A stretch of DNA of 58,109 nucleotides, taken from positions 1 to 58,109 of the forward strand of contig URAV01000022.1 of NCBI GenBank assembly GCA_900545915.1. Direction: 5' to 3'. This document shows positions 46,865-54,645 of the stretch, piece after piece. Position numbers and translations under genes: made by a program. The DNA comes from an uncultured Porphyromonadaceae bacterium (GTDB taxonomy: Bacteria > Bacteroidota > Bacteroidia > Bacteroidales > Coprobacteraceae). Within the stretch, counting starts at the first letter, position 1; each line of letters starts with the position of its first letter. The notes under the pieces were generated by a model. That model did not search any database and was not told the DNA's origin. It saw nothing but the letters and a program-made list of their open reading frames with translations.

Positions 46865-47017
46865 AATTTTCCAGAAAAACGTTCGTTTATTTGGACAAAT
46901 ATAGAATTTTTTAACCCAAAAAACAATTATGCTAAAAATATTTTTATCTTCAGCATTTTAAGGTAAGAAAAAAAATTTAAAATTTTCCAGAAAAATGAAT
47001 CCAAATAAACGAACGTT
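46865..47017. promoter_or_regulatory. Operator-like array: perfect 18-bp inverted repeats plus 15-bp direct repeats
   Basis: AACGTTCGTTTATTTGGA (46878-46895) is repeated as its exact reverse complement TCCAAATAAACGAACGTT (47000-47017), with 104 bp between. Each copy is preceded by the direct repeat AATTTTCCAGAAAAA (46865-46879 and 46981-46995). The array lies in the 320-bp gap between the esterase gene and the kelch/winged-helix regulator. Widely spaced identical sites suggest cooperative binding or DNA looping, most simply by the adjacent regulator controlling its own gene. The region is otherwise AT-rich, with a weak hairpin at 46767-46796 after the esterase gene. Confidence 0.65.
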
Positions 47018-47131
47018 TATTTAAAGTGATTTGCTGAAATGTAGAAATATGATCATCACATTGATTTTATTTTATTCTCATAAACGTTCATGAACAGAAT
47101 AAAAGAATTTGTATTAAATACATTTTTAACC

Positions 47132-49660
47132 ATGAGAAAAATAATATTGTTATTTCTTATATTCTTACCAGTCTTTCTCAATGCAAATGAACCTAATTAC
47201 GGACTGTATTTCAAATCCCATAAATATATGGGGGCGGAGCGTACGGCATTAGTTCTTAATAATAACAAACCCTTTAGGCTAAATAAAGAACTTGTTCTTT
47301 CATTCGATATGAGTTTGAGAAATGAGTTTATTTTCGGGACTGTATTTAAAATAATAAGTGACACGCAAGATGTCATATCGCTTAATTTTATTGCTGATGA
47401 AAGAAATAATCAATACCCTATACTTTCTATAAATGATAATATATACCCTATAACTAATAGAATTGAGCTGGATAAGTGGTTTCCTGTAAATATTCGATTT
47501 TCTGCCAAAAAAGATTCAGTATTGTTAAGTTATGATAAAATACATATAGCAATACCTTTTTCTTTTAAAGATTGGAGAGAAGTGAGCCTTTATTTCGGAG
47601 TATGCAGGCATCCTAATTTCTCATCAGCCGAAATCCCTCCGATGAATATCCGTGATATAAAAATCTATTCCAATGATAAATTGGTGCGGCATTGGCAACT
47701 TAAACGGCATACGGTAGATTGTTGTTATGATGAAATCCAAGATATTCCGGCTATTGCCGTAAATCCGGAATGGATTATTGACAATCATACGCGATGGGAT
47801 TTTTTATATTCCAAAGAATTTCCGGAACTTACTAATCCACAATACGCTTTCGATCCTCAAAAAAATCTTATATATATAGTTCCTGACCATCAGACGGTTA
47901 TATGTTATAATCCGGAGTCGGGAAAAGATAGTACTATATTTGTAAAGGGAGGATATCCGGCATCAAGAAGTACGAATCAACTGATTTTTGACACGGTAAG
48001 AAACAAACTTGTTTCTTATAATTTGGATGAACGTACCGTGTCGGAATTTTCGTTTGAGAGTGAGAGTTGGAACAAAGAGACACCTCCGGTTAAAGAACAT
48101 AGTTTTTGGCATCATACCGCATCTTTTTATGAGAAAGAGCATTCTATATTTGCTTTTGGAGGATATGGTTTTTATTTATATAAAAATGATTTATTCAAAA
48201 TAACTCCTGAAAAAGCGGAATGGGAAAATGATAAACTTATTGTGATTCCTCCGAGATATTCTTCTGCATCGGTAATTGTCGATGATCATCTTTATATTTT
48301 CGGTGGACGCGGATGTAAAACCGGCAAACAAGAACTGAATCCGCATATATATTATGATTTATATTCTGTAAATCTGAAAACAAAAGAGACAAAGCTCATT
48401 CGGCAATTTAAAGAAAAACGCCAATTTTTGCCTTGTGGGAATATGGTTTATAATCCTGCAGATTCTTGTTTTTATGTATTGACCAATTGGCAGAAAGGAA
48501 CTTTATTTAAAATTTCTTTGAATCAGTCGGATTTGCAAGAAGCGTCGAGTTCCATAAATCAGGCGGTAATAGAATCGGACTATACGTTTTATACATTGTT
48601 TCATTCAGAACAAGATTCGAAACTATATGCGTTGTTCTGTAAAAATTTTAAGACAGGGAGTTCTGATATTTCCATATTCGAGATAAATTATCCTCCGATA
48701 GCTCAGACCGATATTGTACAAGAGATTCCGGATAGGTCCGCCCAATTGATACGTTGGGGAAGTTATGTAGGAAGCGGGATTGTTTTGTTGTCTCTGATTG
48801 CAATTTATATCTATCGGAGAAAGAAGAGAAAAAATCGTTTTCAAGATATGCTTCATGAAACAGAAACATTTGAACAACCTCATACGAATAAGACGAAAAA
48901 TAACTTCCGACAATGTATCAATTTGCTCGGAGGATTCAATATAATAGATAAGGAGGGACGAGATATTACCGTACACTTTACTCCTATATTGAAAAATCTT
49001 TTGCTTCTTATATTATTGTATAGTGAAAATGAAGGGAAGGGTATAAATAGTAAAAATATAGAAGCGATCTTGTGGCCGGATAAAGAAGAGAAGTCGGCAC
49101 GTAATAATCGTAATGTCTCTATTACACGACTTAAAACGCTTCTTTCAGAGATAGGTAACATTCAACTGTACAATGATAATCGGTTTTGGAAATTGACTTT
49201 AGGGGAAGACGTGTCTTGTGATTATTACCGGGTATTAGACCAAATGAGAAAGGTCAAGGAGCATCCGGAGTTAAAGGAACAACTCCTGCCGGAACTACTT
49301 GATTATTTGATGTTAGGACCTTTACTCCCACATACGCAGATAGATTGGGTAGATAAATTTAAGAGCGACTATACAAGTCTTGCTATCGATTTTTTGAATA
49401 GGCTTTTACAAGAAAGTGATTCTAACGATGTAACCAAGTTGCAGCTTACGGATGTTATTTTCTTATATGATTCGTTAAATGAAGATGCTTTGACTACGAA
49501 ATGTTATATTTTATATAATTCGGGGAAAAAAGGTCTGGCAAAAAATACGTATGATAATTTCTGTAAAGAATACTTTTCCCTATTGGGAGAAAGATATAAA
49601 TATAGTTTAGCTCAAATTTTAGAATTTGCAGAACATCAAGATAAGATAAAGCATACATAA
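47132..49660 (+). CDS. Membrane-spanning kelch sensor with cytoplasmic winged-helix/BTAD-like regulator domain
   Basis: 842 residues from the ATG at 47132, which gives a compact signal peptide ending FLNA; an in-frame ATG at 47090 would add 14 residues. The exported part begins with a LamG/ConA-like beta-sandwich (about 20-205) and continues with a kelch-like propeller (about 215-530; SIFAFGGYGFYLYKNDLF and HLYIFGGRGCKTG). One transmembrane helix (about 542-563) is followed by RRKKRKNR. The cytoplasmic part has an OmpR/SARP-type winged helix (about 596-691; INSKNIEAILWPDKEEKSARNNRNVSITRLKTLL) and an alpha-helical BTAD-like end. It looks like a one-component regulator that senses outside and binds DNA inside. 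No kinase or receiver domain is present. Confidence 0.82.
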   Translation: MRKIILLFLIFLPVFLNANEPNYGLYFKSHKYMGAERTALVLNNNKPFRLNKELVLSFDMSLRNEFIFGTVFKIISDTQDVISLNFIADERNNQYPILSINDNIYPITNRIELDKWFPVNIRFSAKKDSVLLSYDKIHIAIPFSFKDWREVSLYFGVCRHPNFSSAEIPPMNIRDIKIYSNDKLVRHWQLKRHTVDCCYDEIQDIPAIAVNPEWIIDNHTRWDFLYSKEFPELTNPQYAFDPQKNLIYIVPDHQTVICYNPESGKDSTIFVKGGYPASRSTNQLIFDTVRNKLVSYNLDERTVSEFSFESESWNKETPPVKEHSFWHHTASFYEKEHSIFAFGGYGFYLYKNDLFKITPEKAEWENDKLIVIPPRYSSASVIVDDHLYIFGGRGCKTGKQELNPHIYYDLYSVNLKTKETKLIRQFKEKRQFLPCGNMVYNPADSCFYVLTNWQKGTLFKISLNQSDLQEASSSINQAVIESDYTFYTLFHSEQDSKLYALFCKNFKTGSSDISIFEINYPPIAQTDIVQEIPDRSAQLIRWGSYVGSGIVLLSLIAIYIYRRKKRKNRFQDMLHETETFEQPHTNKTKNNFRQCINLLGGFNIIDKEGRDITVHFTPILKNLLLLILLYSENEGKGINSKNIEAILWPDKEEKSARNNRNVSITRLKTLLSEIGNIQLYNDNRFWKLTLGEDVSCDYYRVLDQMRKVKEHPELKEQLLPELLDYLMLGPLLPHTQIDWVDKFKSDYTSLAIDFLNRLLQESDSNDVTKLQLTDVIFLYDSLNEDALTTKCYILYNSGKKGLAKNTYDNFCKEYFSLLGERYKYSLAQILEFAEHQDKIKHT

Positions 49661-49835
49661 AAAGCGAGAATGTGTTCATTTCTTTTATGAGATTACTTGT
49701 CTGATGAGAGTTCATATAAAGAATTTGTTGGTAATCACAAAGAATAAAGCGCTGTTTTTACTTCATATAAGTAGGTTAAAATAGCGTCCTATATTAATTT
49801 GGGTGTTAACTTCGATATTTACACTGGAAAATCAT

Positions 49836-49876
49836 AGAAAGGCTGGAGTCGGGAATTCCCGGACCAGTCTTTTCTA
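49836..49876 (+). terminator. Strong terminator hairpin downstream of the kelch regulator
   Basis: AGAAAGGCTGGAGTCGGG is followed by a near-complementary arm CCCGGACCAGTCTTTTCT centred on GGGAATTCCC, then a T-rich tail. It lies about 175 bp after the regulator's stop codon. The gap 49661-50129 otherwise holds repeat copy D and the terminator of the next gene. Confidence 0.7.
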
Positions 49877-49888
49877 TTTTCTTTGAGT

Positions 49889-50044
49889 AAGGGTCTGTTT
49901 AAATTTTGCACGAGTCAGATTTGTGAATTTTTTTGAGGCAATTTTTCCTTTTTATAAAGAAGATAGCAGGTTATTATTTGACGAAAGAAAACACAAAAAT
50001 GACCTGATAATATTTTGTTGTTGGGAAATTTAAATAGACTCTAA
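49889..50044 (+). repeat. MITE-like repeat, copy D
   Basis: This element of about 156 bp is in the same orientation as copy A. The left end is GGGTCTGTTTAAATTTTGCA, the right end GGGAAATTTAAATAGACTCT. Internal landmarks GAGTCAGATTTGTGAA, GATAGCAGGTTAT, GACGAAAGAAAACAC and GACCTGATAATATTTTG are conserved. It lies between two convergent genes. Confidence 0.82.
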
Positions 50045-50074
50045 AAGAACGAGCGTGATACTTGATTTTATAAA

Positions 50075-50102
50075 AGAAAAACGCCTGTTTTAGGCAGGCG
50101 TT
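50075..50102 (-). terminator. Terminator of the T9SS-exported two-domain protein gene
   Basis: On the minus strand AACGCCTG, a 7-nt loop and CAGGCGTT are followed by TTTCTTTT. It lies 28-55 bp beyond the stop codon of the minus-strand gene. Confidence 0.85.
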
Positions 50103-50129
50103 CGGATGCAATTGAGCGAATTGAAAAAA

Positions 50130-51377
50130 TTATTTTATAAATTTCTTTGTAACGACTTTCCCCTTTGATGACGTGCATTTTACAATATATGCACCACGTT
50201 CCATATTCTGAGTAGTTATAGCAGTCGTGTTTTTTTGCTCGGCAACTTTAGAGCCGGATATAGCGTATATTTCCATATCGACAGATTCTGAAGCTCGAAT
50301 TTCTCTGTTACTGATAACAATTTCAGGATAAAACTCTATCGTATTGGTTGAAATTCCTGATAATTCTCCATTAAAGTCGGGATCTGCACTTCCGGTAAAT
50401 CGTACAAACCAATATTGGATATTATCATCTGCATATATCCAAATTTCATCACCGGCATTATATGTGTAATCTGTTGAGAACGGCTCAAATCCGTTAGTTC
50501 CTTCTACAATATTCGTGTTTCCGGTTGTTAATACCGATATTGTGCCTGCATTGTATTTGCTGATAATAACATTTCTGTCTTTTCCCGTGCTTCCGGTAAT
50601 TGCACCTACGGAGATCGATCCGTCCGAAGTTGGTTTAAATTTTATAATTCGGTTTGCCGGAATATTTGTAACAGGATCGATTTTTGAATCGCCTCCGGCT
50701 TTTAGCTGTCCTGCTAATTTGGTTTTTGTTCCATCGATATTGAAACTTTTATTACTTGACGCCCAAGTCATAGCTAAAGTCTTTGAAGATCCTTCCGGTG
50801 TTGGACCTACGTATATAACCAGCCCATCTTTAATACATGTTTCTGTAAACTCAACTTTTTCGGTGTAGAATGTTGACAAATCCCATAATTTATTGCTTAT
50901 TACAGGTTTCTCTCCGTTAGGAGTATATCTAATGGCATAAAAGTTTATTCCGGCATTAGTTGTGAGAGTAAGAGTCGTTGCCGGACCGGTATAATTCATC
51001 GTTATGTAATCTGTACTTTCATCGCCTTCAGCTTTTGTTGACAGAGTATATCCCTCTATGGTGAATGATCTTTCCGGTTCACTGGTACTGCTCGATAGAG
51101 CTGCTATTTCGATTGTACCCGGTCCGGTTACGGGGAAAGTGAGAGAGCGGTCTCCTCCACCGGATTTTAATCTTTTAGAATATTGGTCAGTACCGAAAGT
51201 TTTGACATTGGGTTCTACTGTCCAAACTTTACTGGCATTAATCTCTAATCCGTTTATGGTTGTATTTCCCGTAATTGTACCATCGGAGAGATTTTCAAAA
51301 GACCATGTCGTAGTTTGTGCTTTAATTCCTAATGAAAGAGCTACGAATACAAGAAAAGTGGTAAATGTCTTTTTCAT
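50130..51377 (-). CDS. T9SS-exported protein with two tandem beta-sandwich domains
   Basis: 415 residues with a signal peptide ending IKAQ. Two related domains are visible: about 23-155 (TTTWSFENLSDG, YSKRLKSGGGDRSLTFPV, ERSFTIEGY) and about 160-335 (SNKLWDLSTFY, KLAGQLKAGGD, RIIKFKPTSDG, DRNVIISKY). The W-aromatic start with a later K.GG element resembles accessory domains of Bacteroidetes pectate-lyase-like secreted proteins, which bind carbohydrate. The C-terminus (MEIYAISGSKVAEQ to VVTKKFIK) is a type A T9SS sorting signal. No catalytic motif is visible. It is a single gene with its own promoter (51408-51415) and terminator. Confidence 0.82.
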   Translation of the reverse strand: MKKTFTTFLVFVALSLGIKAQTTTWSFENLSDGTITGNTTINGLEINASKVWTVEPNVKTFGTDQYSKRLKSGGGDRSLTFPVTGPGTIEIAALSSSTSEPERSFTIEGYTLSTKAEGDESTDYITMNYTGPATTLTLTTNAGINFYAIRYTPNGEKPVISNKLWDLSTFYTEKVEFTETCIKDGLVIYVGPTPEGSSKTLAMTWASSNKSFNIDGTKTKLAGQLKAGGDSKIDPVTNIPANRIIKFKPTSDGSISVGAITGSTGKDRNVIISKYNAGTISVLTTGNTNIVEGTNGFEPFSTDYTYNAGDEIWIYADDNIQYWFVRFTGSADPDFNGELSGISTNTIEFYPEIVISNREIRASESVDMEIYAISGSKVAEQKNTTAITTQNMERGAYIVKCTSSKGKVVTKKFIK

Positions 51378-51407
51378 ATATATAAATTTTAGTTAATGAT
51401 CGATATG

Positions 51408-51415
51408 CAAATATA
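51408..51415 (-). promoter_or_regulatory. Candidate -7 promoter element for the T9SS-exported two-domain protein gene
   Basis: The minus strand reads TATATTTG followed by C, 31 bp upstream of the start codon. No well-spaced -33 TTTG is found. Confidence 0.5.
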
Positions 51416-51558
51416 TTTGTATCAAATGCCTTAGAATGGGAATTTTTGATACTTTATGTGGATAAATTGGAATAGGGAAGAAAATCTTCCTTTTATACTG
51501 TTTTTAAAAAGGTTTTATAGGATTCTCTTATTGATGGATTTGTAAGAAGATTATGGAA

Positions 51559-51627
51559 GGTTATCTAAAATTTTGTTCAGGTCAGGTTTGAGAATTTTAT
51601 CATTGAGAAAATTAGACAAGCTCATAG
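51559..51627 (+). repeat. MITE-like repeat, copy E (internally deleted)
   Basis: Only about 69 bp remain. The left end TTATCTAAAATTTTGTTC and GTCAGGTTTGAGAATTTT join directly to a right end GAGAAAATTAGACAAGCTC. The hairpin and purine-rich middle are missing. It lies just beyond the terminator of the tRNA-Thr/SRP RNA unit. Confidence 0.6.
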
Positions 51628-51640
51628 AGTGCAAAATAAA

Positions 51641-51666
51641 AAAAGACAACTTTAGAGTTGTCTTTT
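51641..51666 (-). terminator. Terminator of the SRP RNA-tRNA-Thr unit
   Basis: AAAAGACAACT and AGTTGTCTTTT form a perfect 11-bp stem with a 4-nt loop. On the minus strand it follows the tRNA 3' end by one base and runs into a T tract. Confidence 0.88.
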
Positions 51667-51667
51667 G

Positions 51668-51741
51668 AGCCGATAGAGGGATTCGAACCCACGACCCCGA
51701 GATTACAAATCACGTGCTCTGGCCAACTGAGCTATATCGGC
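51668..51741 (-). tRNA. tRNA-Thr (anticodon TGT)
   Basis: 74 nt on the minus strand. The acceptor stem GCCGATA/TATCGGC is perfect. The D-arm is GCTC..GAGC, the anticodon loop is TTTGTAA (anticodon TGT, reading ACA and other ACN codons), and the T-loop TTCGAAT is standard. Both the anticodon stem (CGTGA/TCTCG) and the T stem (GTGGG/CCCTC) contain one U-U opposition. The CCA end is not encoded. It is transcribed after the SRP RNA, 4 bp downstream of it. Confidence 0.93.
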
Positions 51742-51745
51742 AGAT

Positions 51746-51841
51746 GGGTAAGCGATCTACATCGCGTCGCTACGACCGGCTACCCTTGCTGCGGTCAAGC
51801 CCTGGGGGATTGACCGGGAGCTGACCGTGTAGGACTTACCC
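51746..51841 (-). ncRNA. ffs: Signal recognition particle RNA (4.5S, small bacterial type)
   Basis: About 96 nt on the minus strand, closed by GGGTAAG at the 5' end and CTTACCC at the 3' end. The apical part contains CCCCCAGGGC and GCAGCAAGGGTA, matching the conserved Ffh-binding asymmetric and symmetric loops of bacterial SRP RNA. The usual GGAA tetraloop is replaced by a CUUGACC-type cap, probably a URRC-class loop. The RNA scaffolds Ffh for co-translational targeting of membrane proteins. A promoter sits immediately upstream, and tRNA-Thr follows 4 bp downstream in the same transcript. Confidence 0.85.
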
Positions 51842-51846
51842 GGCTG

Positions 51847-51876
51847 CAAAAGTAGATATTTTTTTCTGTTCTGCAA
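51847..51876 (-). promoter_or_regulatory. Promoter of the SRP RNA-tRNA-Thr unit
   Basis: On the minus strand TTG, a 19-bp spacer and TACTTTTG (51847-51854) followed by C match the Bacteroidetes vegetative promoter. Its position predicts initiation at or within a few bases of the SRP RNA 5' end near 51841. Confidence 0.65.
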
Positions 51877-52076
51877 TAGTTGTGTTTGAAAAAAATATAC
51901 AGAAAGAGTTCATCCGTTTAGAAACTAAATAGTTAGTTCGATGTATTTTTTTGCTTATCTTTCTCCGATTAATCCTAATTTGCACATTTTATTGTCTCAT
52001 ATCAGAGCTCATGACGTAAAAAATAATAACTTTGCCGTTGTTGATAATAAGTCTTATTAGTAAAATAGGGTTACGA

Positions 52077-52619
52077 ATGTTACGAGAAGCACCTAAAAAG
52101 TCGATCGCGCGTTACGCAATGGAATACGGGGTTTATTTCGGGATATATTTGATTGTGAAATTTGTATTGACTACATTTAGTTTGAATAATTTTGTCGCGA
52201 ATTTTATATCGGAAGTTTTATTGATCGCGATTCCGTTTATTCTTTATTATATTATGCGGCATTATAAGAAACAAGACGGAGGAAATACTCGTTTCTCACA
52301 ATTGTGGATGTTCGGGATATTCTTATTTTTCTTTGCGTCGTTATTAAGCGGAGTTGCCGAATATGTTTATTATAGATATATAAATCCGACTTATATAGAG
52401 ATGCAAATGTCTGCAGTACTTGATTTGATCGAAAAGATGACACAAGCACAGAATTCGGAAATGTTACAAATGATGAGGGACGGTTTGGCAAAAGGAGGTG
52501 CACCTTCTCCGATAGAGATGGTGTTCCAGACGATTTGGGCAAATGTGTTTTTCGGTTCTTTGTTATCTATAATTATAGCTTTGATAGTTTCTCGGAAAAA
52601 GAAAATAAAAACCTTATAA
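52077..52619 (+). CDS. DUF4199 domain-containing membrane protein
   Basis: 180 residues from the ATG at 52077; a TTG at 52032 would add 15 residues without a clear promoter. Four hydrophobic helices are visible (about 15-35, 40-60, 75-100 and 150-172), with the loop region MRHYKKQDGGNTRFSQLWMFG typical of DUF4199. The function is unknown; it is regularly found immediately upstream of a DPM1/bactoprenol-type glycosyltransferase in Bacteroidetes, as here (8 bp). A role in glycolipid handling is inferred from this pairing. Confidence 0.87.
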   Translation: MLREAPKKSIARYAMEYGVYFGIYLIVKFVLTTFSLNNFVANFISEVLLIAIPFILYYIMRHYKKQDGGNTRFSQLWMFGIFLFFFASLLSGVAEYVYYRYINPTYIEMQMSAVLDLIEKMTQAQNSEMLQMMRDGLAKGGAPSPIEMVFQTIWANVFFGSLLSIIIALIVSRKKKIKTL

Positions 52620-52627
52620 ATAAGAAT

Positions 52628-53578
52628 ATGGATATTTCATTAGTTATACCATTATATAATGAAGCCGAGTCTCTCCCTGAACTGACAGAATGGATTACCC
52701 GGGTGATGAGTGCGAATAATTTTTCGTACGAGATATTATTTATAAATGATGGAAGTACCGATAATTCGTGGGGAGTGATTGAGGAGTTGAGTGCGAAAGA
52801 CGAGCATATCAAGGGTGTTAAGTTTCGCCGTAATTATGGAAAATCTCCGGCTTTACATGTCGGTTTCGGAAGAGCGAAAGGAGATGTCGTAATTACTATG
52901 GATGCCGATTTGCAGGATAGTCCTGATGAGATTCCGGAATTGTATCGTATGGTTATGGAAGATGGCTATGATCTTGTATCAGGATGGAAAAAGAAACGTT
53001 ATGACCCTCTATCGAAAACTATTCCTACGAAGTTGTTCAATGCAACGGCGAGAAAAGTTACCGGGATATATTTGCACGATTTTAATTGCGGATTAAAAGC
53101 ATATCGGAATGAAGTAATTAAGAATATCGAAGTGTATGGTGATATGCATCGTTATATACCGTATTTAGCAAAAAGTGCAGGTTTTTCGAAAATTGGAGAA
53201 AAGGTGGTTCATCATCAGGCTCGTAAGTATGGTGTAACGAAATTCGGTTTGAGCCGTTTTGTAAATGGATATTTAGATTTGCTAACCCTTTGGTTTTTTA
53301 ATAAATTTGCGGTGAAGCCCATGCATTTTTTCGGGTTTTTGGGTAGTCTGATGTTTGTGTTGGGATTTTTCTCGGTAATAGCGGTTGGCGCTTATAAACT
53401 ATACTCGATGTATCATAATATGCCGTACCGTTTGGTAACAGATTCTCCTTATTTTTATCTTTCACTTACGGCTATGGTTTTGGGAACTTTGCTTTTTTTG
53501 GCGGGTTTTTTAGGAGAATTAATTTCTCGAAACTCGGTAGAACGTAATCGATATAATATTGAAAAAGAGATAAAATAA
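52628..53578 (+). CDS. Membrane-bound glycosyltransferase family 2 (bactoprenol/dolichol-phosphate sugar synthase type)
   Basis: 316 residues from the ATG at 52628; longer forms would extend into DUF4199. The GT2 core shows ISLVIPLYNEAESLPELTEW, FINDGSTDNSW, GKSPALHVGFGRAKGDVVITMDADLQDSPDEIPEL and the FNCGLKAYR region. Two transmembrane helices lie at about 228-255 and 276-300. Such enzymes make undecaprenyl-phosphate-linked sugars used by GT-C enzymes in the periplasm, so it may supply the donor for the GT-C-like protein at 19760. Confidence 0.9.
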   Translation: MDISLVIPLYNEAESLPELTEWITRVMSANNFSYEILFINDGSTDNSWGVIEELSAKDEHIKGVKFRRNYGKSPALHVGFGRAKGDVVITMDADLQDSPDEIPELYRMVMEDGYDLVSGWKKKRYDPLSKTIPTKLFNATARKVTGIYLHDFNCGLKAYRNEVIKNIEVYGDMHRYIPYLAKSAGFSKIGEKVVHHQARKYGVTKFGLSRFVNGYLDLLTLWFFNKFAVKPMHFFGFLGSLMFVLGFFSVIAVGAYKLYSMYHNMPYRLVTDSPYFYLSLTAMVLGTLLFLAGFLGELISRNSVERNRYNIEKEIK

Positions 53579-53602
53579 TTTCCGGATTAAAAATATATAA
53601 TT

Positions 53603-54157
53603 ATGAAAAAGACCGATGGTGATAATGAAGGTTTCGATTTGCTGACTTTAGCACGTTTGCGATGCTCTGTCCGGGCTTATATATCTCGTGCTGTAGAATC
53701 GGAGAAACTTGAATATATATTAGAAGCTGTTCGATTAGCTCCTTCGGCAGTAAATTTTCAGCCTTGGCTTTTTATCGTAATTCAGGATGAGAAAGACCGG
53801 AAAGAATTACAACAGTGTTATGATCGAGATTGGTTTACTCAAGCTCCGGTTTATATTGTTGCATGTGGAGATCATCGGCAATCGTGGAAGCGGAAAAGCG
53901 ATATGAAGGATTTTTGTGATGTGGATGTTGCAATTGCAGTCGAACATCTTTGTTTGGCTGCAACAGAGCAGGAGCTAGGCACATGTTGGGTGTGTAATTT
54001 TGACACGAAATTATGTGCTGAAGTTTTGAATCTTCCCGAAGATATCGAACCTTTAGTGTTGATACCGATCGGTTATCCAGAAAATCCCGATGTATTTGTT
54101 TCTACACCGAAAAAACGAAAAGCGTTTAATGAAATTGTAAAATGGGAAAAATTTTAG
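53603..54157 (+). CDS. Nitroreductase family protein (FMN-dependent)
   Basis: 184 residues. The flavin-binding start RLRCSVRAYISRAVESEKLEYILEAVRLAPSAVNFQPW, and the C-terminal AIAVEHLCLAATEQELGTCWVCNFD, are typical of small nitroreductases. It probably reduces quinones or nitro compounds with NAD(P)H. The gene overlaps the DUF6452 gene by 16 bp, so it belongs to the same transcript as the downstream pair. Confidence 0.88.
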   Translation: MKKTDGDNEGFDLLTLARLRCSVRAYISRAVESEKLEYILEAVRLAPSAVNFQPWLFIVIQDEKDRKELQQCYDRDWFTQAPVYIVACGDHRQSWKRKSDMKDFCDVDVAIAVEHLCLAATEQELGTCWVCNFDTKLCAEVLNLPEDIEPLVLIPIGYPENPDVFVSTPKKRKAFNEIVKWEKF

Positions 54158-54645
54158 ATATTATTTTAGTAGTTTTTTTATTGGGAATAGGATTTGTATC
54201 ATGCGGGGATGATGGCTGTATGGAGAATCGTAGCAGTATCCCGTTGATTGCTTTTTATTCCGATGCTGATACGACGCAACGAGTTGCGATAGATTCGTTG
54301 ACAGTATGGGGAATCGGCCAGATAAATGATTCTTTGCTTTTGGATACGGCTTCGGTAAATCAATTTATGGCTCCATTGAGAGATGGTGTAGACACAACAA
54401 AATATGTTTTGCGGTATGATCAGGAAAACTTGAATCCCAGATACAAATTCGATACGTTGACATTTGTGTATCATTCGTATGTGAGATTTGAATCGGCCGA
54501 ATGCGGGGCAATGTTTAACTATATAATCGATGATTTTAGATATACGACCCATCAACTTGTATCGGCGACATTATTGACCAAAGAGATCGATAACATGAAT
54601 ATTGAGAATGTAAAACTTTTCTATCATGTTGAAGAAGCGGAATAA
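54142..54645 (+). CDS. DUF6452 family lipoprotein
   Basis: 167 residues. The signal peptide ends in LGIGFVSCGDDGCMENRSS (lipobox Cys about 22), followed by IPLIAFYSDADTTQRVAIDSLTVWGIG, a conserved beginning of DUF6452. It overlaps the genes on both sides by 16 and 20 bp. The body is beta-rich and has no known motif. Pairing with DUF6048 suggests an outer-membrane complex, but the function is unknown. Confidence 0.85.
   Translation: MGKILDIILVVFLLGIGFVSCGDDGCMENRSSIPLIAFYSDADTTQRVAIDSLTVWGIGQINDSLLLDTASVNQFMAPLRDGVDTTKYVLRYDQENLNPRYKFDTLTFVYHSYVRFESAECGAMFNYIIDDFRYTTHQLVSATLLTKEIDNMNIENVKLFYHVEEAE

Noticed and set aside
52535..52627. Long form of the glycosyltransferase starting inside DUF4199
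   Set aside because: The extra 31 residues are unlike the family and are read out of the overlapping DUF4199 gene; the ATG at 52628 gives a standard GT2 start.
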